From NCBI GenBank assembly GCA_025454405.1, contig JALOON010000106.1:1-52194 (forward strand): a DNA stretch of 52,194 nt. The letters are read 5' to 3'. Of this stretch, positions 8,222 to 16,370 are shown in pieces. Source of the DNA: Oscillatoriaceae cyanobacterium Prado104 (GTDB taxonomy: Bacteria; Cyanobacteriota; Cyanobacteriia; Cyanobacteriales; Microcoleaceae). The notes under the pieces are model-generated. The model was not told the DNA's origin. It worked only from the letters and a program-made list of their open reading frames with translations, and ran no database searches. Position 1 is the first letter of the stretch. Each line of letters opens with the position of its first letter. Made by a program: the position numbers and the translations under genes.

Positions 8222-9055
8222 TTACGAGATGGCAGGTTCAATGCGAGCGTAAAACAGGCCGCGAATTTTCACATCCAGAGCGGGGCGAGCGCCCAAGTCA
8301 GTATCGGAAGGCTGCACGCTTTCAAAAATTCCGCCAATTTCTCCGGTAGCGCTATTTACCTTAGCAACTTGGAGAGAAATTTTACCTGCTTTAGTTCTAG
8401 TGTCAGCCAGCTTAACATTAGACCGTTTCAGTTTGGAATTGTCAGTAGCCGGCTTGTCGTAACCAGTCGATACGCCGCGACCTTTCGGGTCTAAAAAGCC
8501 GGCGCTGCGGTAAGAAGGAACGTTAAAGTCCCCTTGGAAATCTGTCGAAGTATTGATAGCAACCACTCCGGGATCGGAAGTAGCAACTAGCTCTTTAATG
8601 GTAAACAAGAAAGGTACTTGTTCGCCACCCGGTAACTGAATAGTAATTGCTTGGAAGTCCAGACCATCTTCTTCTGTAAAAGTCAGAGTTCCGTCAGCAC
8701 CGACCTTGAGAGTACCTTGAACTTGGTCGATACTAGAGGTGAACCGCGTCAGCAATTTACCAGGAACAAACTCCGCCTCTTGGCGTTTGTTTGTCGGTTC
8801 TTCCTTAACAAAATAAGTGGTGGGCTGCAAACACAAACCAGTGAGTTTATAAGTGCCGCCCGCCTCAATGGGGATCGAACCCCGAGAAGTTTCTGCCAAA
8901 CTGGGGCAGTTATTAGCCAAGCCCGTACCTCTAATCTGATCGTAGGTCAGCAGCTCGGCAGTCGCCACCGTCGTCGTATCAGGAGCCGAAGAACAAGCAA
9001 CCAAAGCACTCATGCAAAATGCTAAAAGTGCAACAATTAAAGCGCGATATCTCAT
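8222..9055 (-). CDS. psbO: photosystem II manganese-stabilising protein PsbO
   Basis: Extrinsic 33-kDa lumenal subunit that stabilises the oxygen-evolving manganese cluster of photosystem II. The 277-residue precursor has a signal peptide ending near SALVACSS, then LTYDQIRGTGLANNCPSL. Cys residues in NNCPSL and GLCLQP form the conserved disulfide. Family blocks include TFTEEDGLDFQA, GGEQVPFLFTIKEL and SYRSAGFLDPKGRG. The start at 9055 (MRYRALIV) matches the normal precursor; an in-frame ATG four codons earlier is less likely. Expected to be strongly expressed; about 370 bases of gene-free DNA upstream probably holds the promoter. Confidence 0.97.
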   Translation of the reverse strand: MRYRALIVALLAFCMSALVACSSAPDTTTVATAELLTYDQIRGTGLANNCPSLAETSRGSIPIEAGGTYKLTGLCLQPTTYFVKEEPTNKRQEAEFVPGKLLTRFTSSIDQVQGTLKVGADGTLTFTEEDGLDFQAITIQLPGGEQVPFLFTIKELVATSDPGVVAINTSTDFQGDFNVPSYRSAGFLDPKGRGVSTGYDKPATDNSKLKRSNVKLADTRTKAGKISLQVAKVNSATGEIGGIFESVQPSDTDLGARPALDVKIRGLFYARIEPAIS

Positions 9056-9431
9056 TGTCAACCTCAATATCCAACACGGGAATATATTAAGAAAAATCCC
9101 TACTTCGAGTAAAATACAATCGCTTAGGGCAGGCTAGGGAAGTACGACCGATCGACCCCTGCACCAACTTTGACTCAAAAGTCGAGCCAGCGGAACTGGC
9201 GTCAAGCAGTAACTTCGGATTTCTGAAAACCTTCGGATCGTAGCCCAATACACATGGTACGACGGGTTGTGCTCTTTTCCTGACTTGGGTTGCAAATTAA
9301 TATTGCTTCAGTCAACCAACTTAAGCTACGTTGCTTATTGGCCCTGACTGACGATCGCAGCTAGCTCAATTAGTCTGTCGGTACTCAGCTTAGGGCAAAA
9401 TCCGATCGATTTCACAGGAAGAAGCAGCAGT

Positions 9432-9782
9432 ATGGACAACGGCAAAGATTTAGAGTCAGGAAAATTGCAGCCTCAACTGCAATCCCTGACACAGGAGATT
9501 CGGACTTTAGCCGAAAGTTGTCAGGGAGACAGTCTGCTGCTTTTGGCCGTATTGCGGGCGCTGGAAAGTTTGCACCGGGAAATTCGGGACGGCTTATTTC
9601 AAGCGTCTTTGCCGGACAACCGCCAAGCGCTTTACAAACTGCTCAAAGATATTGAAGCTGAGGGTGGCTGGCCTTACATCCACCGCATGAAGCTACGAGC
9701 GCTCTTAGAGTGCGACAAACAACCCCCTCTGTCAGAAGATTCAGCAGCAGAATCGAATTCCGACTCTGTTAAACAAACATAA
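9432..9782 (+). CDS. small conserved hypothetical protein
   Basis: A 116-residue, probably soluble and mostly helical protein with no signal peptide. Helical blocks include LQSLTQEIRTLAESC and LLLAVLRALESLHREIRDGLF. A central GGWPYIHRMKLRALLE looks like its most conserved part. The C-terminus is acidic and serine-rich. The ATG follows AGGAAGAAG. I do not recognise a characterised family. It is flanked by psbO (divergent) and the RTX gene (convergent), so it stands alone. The 364 bases upstream (9068-9431) show no other gene. Confidence 0.6.
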   Translation: MDNGKDLESGKLQPQLQSLTQEIRTLAESCQGDSLLLLAVLRALESLHREIRDGLFQASLPDNRQALYKLLKDIEAEGGWPYIHRMKLRALLECDKQPPLSEDSAAESNSDSVKQT

Positions 9783-9872
9783 TTGCAGTAGGGGCTGGTT
9801 CACCAATATCTATAATGAAACACTAGATTTAGCAAACCTGCCCTTCCTCAAGACTGGCACGCGCGATCGAAC

Positions 9873-11429
9873 CTAAAACCCGTATGGTGTGGGAGGCATC
9901 GGTACTGGACTCGGCAGTACCGACGGCAGCCCCGGTATCTGGTTGGGTAGCGGTAGCAGTCCCGGTGTCGGCGGAATCGAGCTAATTGACAGCAGCGGCG
10001 AATCCGGTATGCTAACTGTCGGCGGATCTGGAATTCTTGAAGTTGTTGGGACTGGACTGGAAGTTGGGGCCGGACTGGAAGTTGGGGCCGGACTCGAAGT
10101 TGGTGCCGGGCTTGAAGTTGGTGCCGGGCTTGAAGTTGGTGCCGGGCTCGAAGTTGGGGCCGGACTCGAAGTTGGTGCCGGACTCGAAGTTGGTGCCGGA
10201 CTCGAAGTTGGTGCCGGACTCGAAGTTGGTGCCGGACTCGAAGTTGGTGCCGGACTCGAAGCTGTAGCTGGAATCGGAGTCGGAGTAGTAAAGTTACCAG
10301 TTACAACTCTAAAATCTCTGCCATCAATCAGCGCAGCCGGAACGTTTGTCAAAATACCCAACAGCTTGCCATCTCTTGTCGTAATCACGGTGTCCCTGAG
10401 ATTTGCACCGTTACCTTGGGTAACTAGCAAGTCGCTAGTAGATAAATTGCTCGGCAATCCCAAGAAATCCTCAGCCTCATTGTAATCAGCAATTAAAACC
10501 AAACTTCCGGGTCCAGAACCCAATCCAAACACATCGCTGCCGCTGCCGCCCGTCAGAGTATCCGAACCCTCACCTCCAATCAGAGAATCATTGCCCTCAG
10601 CCCCGAATAAATTGTCATTGCCAAAACTGCCCAAAATCGTATCGTCGCCGATGCCTCCCGACAAAGAATCGTCGCCAAAACCGCCATCGAGAGAATCATC
10701 AGCAGCATTGCCGAACAAAAAGTCGTTATCCTCGCTGCCAAACAGACAGTCATTGCCTTCGTTACCGCGAATCGTATCGACACCGCTGCCGCCGAAAGCA
10801 GTATCTTGACCTTTGCCGCCGAAGATTTGGTCGTTGCCATTGTCTCCGAACAAACTATCGTTCCCTGTTTCGCCAAACAGACTGTCGTCGCCATCCCCTG
10901 CAGTGAGGAAATCGTTGCCGTCACCGCCTAAAAGTTGGTCTACACCGCGTTCGCCGTTGAGGGAGTCGTTACCAGCATTGCCGTAGAGGAAGTCGTCATC
11001 TGCGTTGCCAAATACCGAATCGTCACCGTCACCGCCCAAAACCGAATCGTTCCCAGTACCTCCAGCAACTACGTCAGCGTCTCTATTCCCCCTAACATCG
11101 TCATTGCCGGCATCGCCAATTACGGTGTCGGGGCCGTCTTCCCCGGTAAGGTTGTCGTTGCCAAGTCCTCCCCGAATCGAGTCTGCCCCGATATCTCCAG
11201 CAGCAAAGTCGCGACCTTGATTGCCGACGATGGTATCGTCTCCTTCATCGCCAAACATGTTGTCATCGCCGCTGCCTCCTAAAAGTACGTCGTTTTCGGT
11301 GTTGCCGTTTAAAACGTCATCTCCTTCTACACCTAGGAGTATGTCATTGCCGCCCAAGCCGCGGATTTGGTCGCGAAACGGGGTTCCTAAAAGTGAGTCG
11401 TCGCCGTCAAGTCCGATGATGCTAGCCAT
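9873..11429 (-). CDS. RTX-type calcium-binding repeat protein with PAPTSS tail
   Basis: A 518-residue protein. Residues about 5-300 are continuous glycine- and aspartate-rich nonapeptides (GGxGxDxxx, such as LGGNDILLG and GGSGDDNMF) that fold as calcium-binding parallel beta rolls. A small folded segment (about 300-385) follows. Then comes a proline/serine/threonine tail with eleven exact PAPTSS units and a proline-rich end. RTX proteins are usually exported by type I secretion, but no transporter genes are adjacent and there is no N-terminal signal peptide. A surface or sheath protein is plausible. The tail is encoded by an 18-bp minisatellite, so its length probably varies between strains. 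Confidence 0.85.
   Translation of the reverse strand: MASIIGLDGDDSLLGTPFRDQIRGLGGNDILLGVEGDDVLNGNTENDVLLGGSGDDNMFGDEGDDTIVGNQGRDFAAGDIGADSIRGGLGNDNLTGEDGPDTVIGDAGNDDVRGNRDADVVAGGTGNDSVLGGDGDDSVFGNADDDFLYGNAGNDSLNGERGVDQLLGGDGNDFLTAGDGDDSLFGETGNDSLFGDNGNDQIFGGKGQDTAFGGSGVDTIRGNEGNDCLFGSEDNDFLFGNAADDSLDGGFGDDSLSGGIGDDTILGSFGNDNLFGAEGNDSLIGGEGSDTLTGGSGSDVFGLGSGPGSLVLIADYNEAEDFLGLPSNLSTSDLLVTQGNGANLRDTVITTRDGKLLGILTNVPAALIDGRDFRVVTGNFTTPTPIPATASSPAPTSSPAPTSSPAPTSSPAPTSSPAPTSSPAPTSSPAPTSSPAPTSSPAPTSSPAPTSSPAPTSSPVPTTSRIPDPPTVSIPDSPLLSISSIPPTPGLLPLPNQIPGLPSVLPSPVPMPPTPYGF
10060..10257. repeat. 18-bp coding minisatellite (11 units)
   Basis: Eleven contiguous 18-base units (plus-strand form GAAGTTGGNGCCGGNCTN) encode the PAPTSS repeats of the RTX protein on the minus strand. 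Unit variants differ mostly at third codon positions, which suggests repeated duplication with purifying selection on the peptide. There are no spacers, so it is not a CRISPR array. Confidence 0.95.
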
Positions 11430-11771
11430 ATTGGATACACCGCTCCTCTATCAAACAATTTTTTAAATTAGGTTAATAGCCTTTGAGACAAGGCATTGCT
11501 GCTTGCCTACGTTAACACAATTAAGATGTTGGTCAGGCTCGATCGCGCCCTCAGAAAAAGACCAATTTTGATATTTTGCACTGCCCTCAAGCACAACCAT
11601 CCTGACTGTATCCTGGCTGTTCCGCAAGAATTTTATTTGTTGAAGAGCGGGGTTGACACAGTTCTATAAAATCAGGATTGACATGATGCAAGATGTCAGT
11701 TATGATGGCAGGCTGTGCGAATTTTATGAAGTTCGATCGACCGTTATATCGATCGTGCCTGCTACCAATGG

Positions 11772-11938
11772 TTTCTAGTGAGGACTTTAGTCCTCAACAA
11801 GAAGGAGTAAAGTCCTTACTACGAACTTTACTAGGAATTCAACTATCGGTTTGTAGTGAGGACTTTACTCCTCAGCAAGAAGGACTGAAGTCCCTACTGC
11901 GAACTTTACTAGGAATTAAACTATCGGTTTTGCGAACT
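11772..11938. repeat. tandem duplication of a 78-bp hairpin repeat
   Basis: Two adjacent units of about 78 bases each contain TAGTGAGGACTTTAGTCC or a close variant, AAGAAGGA, an inverted AAAGTCC-type arm, and end in TTTACTAGGAATT and ACTATCGG. The second unit differs at a handful of positions. It lies in the gene-free 11430-11948 interval upstream of the RTX gene and downstream of the kinase fusion. The reading frame through it (11693-12325, plus strand) is judged non-coding. Confidence 0.8.
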
Positions 11939-11948
11939 AAAATGCGAA

Positions 11949-13985
11949 CTAAGATTGGGGAAAATCTATCATTGTTTGTCGGTAAACCGTCGGCAATCCC
12001 GTATCGAAACACCGACCTTTTACAACATAACCTGTCATGCCCCGAGACTGTCGCAATTCATCCAAACACGATGTTAGCTGAAATTCGCCTCTTTCCCGAA
12101 AATTGCGAGCGATATTGTCTGCCAAAAAATCAAATATTTGAGGTTGCAGGACATACATCCCAAAAAACGATAAAAATAAATCTTCTCCGATTCCTGCAAC
12201 TCTCAAATGCTGCCGCGCGTATTCAAGATCTGGCTTTTCGTAAAGCTGCGTTACAGACAAAATACCATTTTCTACCAACCGTCCCGCCGCGCAACCGTAA
12301 TGATGGATTGCATCGGATGCCGTGACTGCCAAACCAATGACGCTTTGCTGGTATTGCGAGTAAATATCCAATAGCTGGCGGGCGCAAGAGTTTGCTATTT
12401 CCGACGAGTAAACGTGGTCGCCTAACAGCAGCAGAAATGGCTCGTTGTTCACCCATTCTCTAGCACAAAATACTGCATGACCGAACCCTTCCTGAACGCT
12501 TTGAGTGAGAATTGTCACTCGCTGACCTAAATCTTGTAAATATCTGCTATATTCTTGATTTTGCGGTGATAATTTTTGGAAAAATTCGGGAGATGGCGGA
12601 GTTTTAAAGAAGCCCTCAAAAAAAGTTCGATCGCTCTTTTGCACGATGATTCCCACTTCTTCAATTCCCGCACTCAAAGCTTCTTCTACAATTGCCAAAA
12701 TAATCGGTTTAGCGCGATCTTCCCGATCGACGATCGGAAATAATTCTTTCTTCACCGCCTTGGTTGCCGGAAACATCCGAGTTCCAAAACCCGCCGCCGG
12801 AATCACCGCTTTTCTCACCCGAAAATTTGCCTCACTAGCCATCATTTGTAAAACTGTTTGTGTATCTTTGTCTTCTTGTTTTGGCACCCCTTGCACTTCT
12901 GTTGTTCCTGGATCTAATTTACCTTCAAACTGCCGATCGTCCCGAGAACGCACGGTCAGTTTCAGACATTTCATCTGCGGGAAATCCCGTTCGATAATTT
13001 CGACAATTTGCTGTTGACATTCTGCATCTTTTACGATAAACTGTGCAGTACCGTCTCCTTGAGATCCGACCCCTTTACCCCCCAAAATATAAGGCTGAAT
13101 CGGTTGGTAATTCAGGAGTTCGTGCAAAACGGGAGCGGTTAACTGCGACGGACAAGCGGGGATTAAATATTTGTCAAATTCCCGCTGGGCAACTGCCATC
13201 AATTTACCGATTTTAACCGCATCTCCTTGCTGCAAAGCAGCGGCTACTTCTTTGACTATACTAGCATTTATTTCACCGAGATATTTCTGCAGGTTTGCTT
13301 GCACTTCCCCGGTAGCAAACGGATAAGCGAGATTTAAGCTATAGAGGATTTCTTGAGTGTTTTTGCTCGCGCCCAAATCTACAACTACAAAAAACAAATC
13401 TCGGGGAACTTGCAACTCTCTAACATCCACTTGCTGGCCGTCAAAAATCATTTCGATCGGCCGATTTCCCCAAGCGCAAGCCTGATCCATGCGGCCGCAG
13501 CGCGAAGGCGTCACAGTTTCACCTAAATAAGCCATTTCCATTTCGCCCCGCAGGTTCATTTTTAAATCGTACAAGCGGTTGAAAGCGCGGGCTACTAAAA
13601 CACAAATTGCAGCGCTGGAAGACAAGCCTTTTTTAATTGGCAAATCCGTCAAATAATTGTCAATTTCCAATCCTCCCACGCAGTAGTAGGTGAGAAATTG
13701 ATAGGCAACACCGGCTGCATAACTGAAGAAACTGCCTGTTTTTGCTTCGGCCAGCAAAGCAGTTCTTTCCATCGGCAACACAGTTGAAATTTTGGTGCCA
13801 TCGTTCAAAGTAGCGCGCAAAATCAATTGTGCGGGATGTTGGTTAACTTCGGCATAAAGTCCTCGATCTGTACCGACAATTATAGTGCGGCCCGGTTCGA
13901 TGGCAGGATTGAGCGATCGATACCCGCCGGCCCAATCGCTGTGTTCGCCAAACAGGCACAGGCGGCCCGGAACAAAAAGTTTCAT
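11949..13985 (-). CDS. GHMP sugar kinase fused to GalU-like nucleotidyltransferase
   Basis: A 678-residue predicted bifunctional enzyme. Residues 1-345 are a GHMP kinase with the galactokinase-like start FVPGRLCLFGEHSDWAGGY (4-22), ATP loop KKGLSSSAAICV (118-129) and motif 3 LGGKGVGSQGDGT (301-313). After a short linker, residues 390-678 form a nucleotidyltransferase with RKAVIPAAGFGTRMFPATKA (391-410) and the KKELFPIVD segment, as in UTP-glucose-1-phosphate uridylyltransferases. The pair would phosphorylate a free sugar at C1 and then activate it to a nucleotide sugar, a salvage logic known from other kinase/pyrophosphorylase fusions. The sugar is unknown; a uronic acid, pentose or hexose are all possible. 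ATG 13985 is chosen because the upstream extension is pure repeat sequence. Confidence 0.85.
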   Translation of the reverse strand: MKLFVPGRLCLFGEHSDWAGGYRSLNPAIEPGRTIIVGTDRGLYAEVNQHPAQLILRATLNDGTKISTVLPMERTALLAEAKTGSFFSYAAGVAYQFLTYYCVGGLEIDNYLTDLPIKKGLSSSAAICVLVARAFNRLYDLKMNLRGEMEMAYLGETVTPSRCGRMDQACAWGNRPIEMIFDGQQVDVRELQVPRDLFFVVVDLGASKNTQEILYSLNLAYPFATGEVQANLQKYLGEINASIVKEVAAALQQGDAVKIGKLMAVAQREFDKYLIPACPSQLTAPVLHELLNYQPIQPYILGGKGVGSQGDGTAQFIVKDAECQQQIVEIIERDFPQMKCLKLTVRSRDDRQFEGKLDPGTTEVQGVPKQEDKDTQTVLQMMASEANFRVRKAVIPAAGFGTRMFPATKAVKKELFPIVDREDRAKPIILAIVEEALSAGIEEVGIIVQKSDRTFFEGFFKTPPSPEFFQKLSPQNQEYSRYLQDLGQRVTILTQSVQEGFGHAVFCAREWVNNEPFLLLLGDHVYSSEIANSCARQLLDIYSQYQQSVIGLAVTASDAIHHYGCAAGRLVENGILSVTQLYEKPDLEYARQHLRVAGIGEDLFLSFFGMYVLQPQIFDFLADNIARNFRERGEFQLTSCLDELRQSRGMTGYVVKGRCFDTGLPTVYRQTMIDFPQS

Positions 13986-13989
13986 TTGT

Positions 13990-14142
13990 CTCGAAGGAAG
14001 AAGGAAGAAGGAAGAAGGAAGAAGGAAGAGGGGAAGAAGGAAAAGGGAAGAAGGAAGAAGGAAGAAGGAAGAAGGAAGAGGGAAGAAGGAAAAGGGAAGA
14101 AGGAAAAGGGAAGAAGGAAAAGGGAAGAAGGAAGAAGGAAGA
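13990..14142. repeat. GAAGGAA polypurine tract
   Basis: About 150 bases of GAAGGAAGAAGGAAGA-type purine repeats lie immediately upstream of the kinase fusion start. The tract can be read as lysine/glutamate-rich or leucine/proline/serine-rich frames, none of which looks like a real protein. Related tracts occur at 164-182, 2400-2506 and inside the ABC ATPase gene near 29382-29495. Confidence 0.95.
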
Positions 14143-14163
14143 GTTGACAGATAGGGGCAAGCG

Positions 14164-14246
14164 CGTTTCTGTTGCCTGTTGACTGTTGCCTGTTGCCTGT
14201 TGACTGTTGCCTGTTGACTGTTGCCTGTTGACTGTTGCCTGTTCCC
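14164..14246. repeat. TGTTGCCTGTTGACTG tandem repeat
   Basis: Short alternating units CTGTTGCCTGTTGACTGTTG run for about 80 bases between the kinase fusion and the Dps gene. It is one of several simple repeats of the CAACAGTCAACAG type common in this window. Confidence 0.9.
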
Positions 14247-14429
14247 TCCCTCTCCAAAAGATTTCAGATGCAAAACAGCTTAATGGATGTGGTTGTTGTT
14301 GTGTATGGCGATTATTCTAACCGAAAATGCAAAAAATATACCAAAGGTCGATCGTCCTCTAGATTGATGCAGGAGAGCGAGAGTATTTGCTGTAATAGAT
14401 GGAAACTGAAAATTGAGGGAACAGTTGCA

Positions 14430-14969
14430 ATGCGCAAGTTAAATATAGGTCTATCAGACGAACAGCGATCGGGTGTTATCGAACTGTTGAATCGCGATTT
14501 GTCCGATGCTTACCTGCTGTTAATCAAAACCAAAAAGTATCACTGGGATGTCGTCGGCCCGCAGTTTCGATCGCTCCACCAGTTGTGGGAAGAACAATAT
14601 CAAGCATTAACTGAAAATATCGATGCTCTAGCCGAACGGGTGAGAACGTTAGGTGGCTATCCGATCGGCACTGCTGAGGGTTTTCTGAAGTATGCTTCGA
14701 TCAAAGAACACATCGGCGATTTGCCTTTAGCTACCGAAATGGTAGCGCGTTTGGTTGACGACCACGAATTAATTATTCGCAATCTCCGCCAACACATCGA
14801 ACAGTGCGGTGAAGAATTTAAGGATGAGGGAACCGCAGACTTTTTGACTGGTTTGATGGAACAGCATGAAGAAATGGCTTGGATGTTGCGATCGTTTATT
14901 GAAGGGGAATCGCTGTCTCCAGACGGCCAGCAACCGCAAGCTCACTCTCCGGCAGCTTCTCTCGTTTAG
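14430..14969 (+). CDS. dps: Dps-family ferritin-like DNA-protection protein
   Basis: Forms hollow dodecamers that oxidise and store iron and protect DNA under oxidative or starvation stress. The 179 residues include the ferroxidase ligands with canonical spacing: His38, His50, Glu54, Asp65 and Glu69 (segment KKYHWDVVGPQFRSLHQLW, then TENIDALAE). ATG 14430 follows GAGGGA by nine bases and gives the usual Dps start; the longer frame from 14235 is repeat-derived. The C-terminal tail (PDGQQPQAHSPAASLV) is short and non-basic, so DNA binding through the tail is unlikely. Confidence 0.9.
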   Translation: MRKLNIGLSDEQRSGVIELLNRDLSDAYLLLIKTKKYHWDVVGPQFRSLHQLWEEQYQALTENIDALAERVRTLGGYPIGTAEGFLKYASIKEHIGDLPLATEMVARLVDDHELIIRNLRQHIEQCGEEFKDEGTADFLTGLMEQHEEMAWMLRSFIEGESLSPDGQQPQAHSPAASLV

Positions 14970-15034
14970 ATTGGTTGCACGACCATTGAGTTTTTTGTGA
15001 AAATACGCAGTTCAATTTAATTAGTTTGTAGGGT

Positions 15035-15069
15035 GCGTCGCGGGCGAAAGTTGGTTTTTCCCGCGACGC
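15035..15069 (+). terminator. GC-rich hairpin downstream of dps
   Basis: Perfect 10-bp arms GCGTCGCGGG and CCCGCGACGC with a 15-base loop, 65 bases past the dps stop. It probably terminates dps and also resembles a dispersed GTAGGGTGCGTCGCGG-type repeat; no strong U-run follows. Confidence 0.55.
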
Positions 15070-15187
15070 AGCTTATTTTATCGTAGTGTAGGGTACGCGC
15101 TGCACACCTTAGCGCGATCTATGTCATAGCAAACAATTGCGATCGACTAGGATAAACTATATATAGATTATTTATGGGAGTTTTAGC

Positions 15188-15370
15188 TTGCCAACACAGC
15201 AACAGCTAGTAACAGCAGCATTCCTCTGTCAGTTGCTCTCTAATCTATACCAGCCAATCCAAGTGTTTCGTTACGATGGGAGGTTTAAGACAATTTATAT
15301 TCAGGCTGGAGTTAATGATGATATTGCTCTTGTAATTGATGAAGATGGAAGTTGGGAGTTTGTTCTATGA
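15188..15370 (+). CDS. DUF6888-like small protein
   Basis: A 60-residue protein (PTQQQLVTAAFLCQLLSN, then a beta-rich half with IYIQAGVNDDIALVIDEDG and a terminal WEFVL). It resembles the DUF6888 group of small cyanobacterial proteins, which commonly sit directly ahead of a DUF6887 gene. Start is TTG with GGGAG eight bases upstream. Its stop overlaps the start of the next gene (ATGA), so the two are translationally coupled. Function is unknown; the two-gene layout resembles toxin-antitoxin modules but there is no direct evidence. Confidence 0.6.
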   Translation: MPTQQQLVTAAFLCQLLSNLYQPIQVFRYDGRFKTIYIQAGVNDDIALVIDEDGSWEFVL

Positions 15371-15576
15371 GTTTAAATTTGTTCCAAATGACAAATGCTG
15401 AGTTGAAACGATATATTTCCGAACATCGGAACGATCGCGAGGCATTTCAAGCAGCGATGGAAGTCTTGATGAGCCGTCGGAATCCTGCTAATCGCCATCC
15501 CTATCCGTTTGAACTAGCAAATCCCGAGATTGAAGTTGAGGCTATTTTTAAAAGAAAGCTGAATCAGGTGGAATAA
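15367..15576 (+). CDS. DUF6887-like small protein
   Basis: A 69-residue protein whose N-terminal half (FQMTNAELKRYISEHRNDREAFQAAMEVLMSRR) is a charged helical segment. It is very like the MS.AELRAYVLAHRDD pattern of the DUF6887 family. The C-terminal part includes YPFELANPEIEVEAIFKRK. It overlaps the DUF6888-like gene by four bases. The family assignment is from memory of the pattern; the biological role is not known. Confidence 0.6.
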   Translation: MSLNLFQMTNAELKRYISEHRNDREAFQAAMEVLMSRRNPANRHPYPFELANPEIEVEAIFKRKLNQVE

Positions 15577-15666
15577 GGAATGTGAATGTCTTCTAAAAAG
15601 ATTTTGCTTTCTTCTTATCAAATTTTAGTCTCCCGTTGCGCGGACTTCGTTTGTAGGCCAGGGATT

Positions 15667-15849
15667 TCAATCGCCGAATCTTATTGCCGCATATTGCCTC
15701 AGCACAGGTGAAATAGTATAAAATTTTCCTGGTTGTTCGATGAAGCAGCGCCGCGATAAAGATTGCACTGCATTTAGCAAATCTGACAGCGGAAGTTTGG
15801 TATTTTCTAGCAATTTTGCCAGGTCGATCGCCCCGCTTTGTTTAGCCAA
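15667..15849 (-). pseudogene. fragment of an NB-ARC/WD-repeat-type protein
   Basis: The 60 codons read LAKLLENTKLPLSDLLNAVQSLSRRCFIEQ followed by KFYTISPVLRQYA. This matches the winged-helix end of the ATPase region in large cyanobacterial NB-ARC/WD40 proteins ('LLEALQSLxRRSLIE...FTLQPVVMEYV'). It has no ATG and no flanking domain, so it is read as a leftover piece. The surrounding stretch 15577-16103 holds no intact gene. Confidence 0.4.
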
Positions 15850-16103
15850 TAATAGGCTATAGCAAGTCTAAATCATTTGTGCAAAGGCATCATACTTTTT
15901 CAAATTAGGAGGATTGAAAAGTTTAAACTTAAAGAAAAATTGAAAAAGTTTTTTAATGGCTTCTACTGGATTTTCTTCTGGACTATAAAACGGAACTTAC
16001 CCCCCGCACGAAATTCATTTCTAGCGAGCTCCCCAACACGATCGAGAGCGATCGCCTACAATGAAAGAGCGATCGCCCATAAGTTAAGAACCCGGCACAC
16101 CCT

Positions 16104-16370
16104 ATGACCATCAAAGAACTTCTTATCCAAGAAATCGATACCACCCCTGACGAATTGCTTGCCGCTCTTCTGAGGTTGGTGCGCGAACTCAAATCCTCTC
16201 AAAACAGCCAGCTCAATATTTACGAACAACTGTTAGAACGCATTGACTACCTCGAAGCAATTATCGGCATCCGCAAAGGACTTGAAAGCTTCGATCGAGG
16301 TGAAGGTATTCCAGCCGAGAGAGCCATGAAGATGTTACAACAGCAGTTCAACATCCCCCCTCGTTTATGA
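16104..16370 (+). CDS. putative antitoxin of a RelE/ParE module
   Basis: An 88-residue, helix-rich acidic protein. The N-terminus MTIKELLIQEIDTTPDELLAALLRLVREL is shared in style with the gene at 36683. The C-terminal part contains RKGLESFDRGEGIPAERAMK, the flexible toxin-binding type of tail found in many antitoxins. Its stop overlaps the start of the toxin gene (ATGA), the usual antitoxin-first order. It should neutralise the downstream toxin and autorepress the pair; that is inferred from context. Confidence 0.7.
   Translation: MTIKELLIQEIDTTPDELLAALLRLVRELKSSQNSQLNIYEQLLERIDYLEAIIGIRKGLESFDRGEGIPAERAMKMLQQQFNIPPRL

Noticed and set aside
8862..8890. tRNA-like GGTTCGATCCC block
   Set aside because: It lies within psbO coding sequence and no cloverleaf surrounds it.
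10060..10257. Possible CRISPR array
   Set aside because: Units are 18 bp and directly adjacent without spacers, and they encode PAPTSS in frame in the RTX gene.
9889..10485. Plus-strand open frame of 198 codons opposite the RTX gene
   Set aside because: It is the antisense shadow of the minisatellite and gives only a low-complexity peptide.
11693..12325. Plus-strand open frame of 210 codons
   Set aside because: Half is tandem hairpin repeat and half is antisense to the nucleotidyltransferase domain.
13986..14273. N-terminal extension of the kinase fusion
   Set aside because: The extension is made only of polypurine and TGTTGCC repeats; the GHMP kinase begins normally at 13985.
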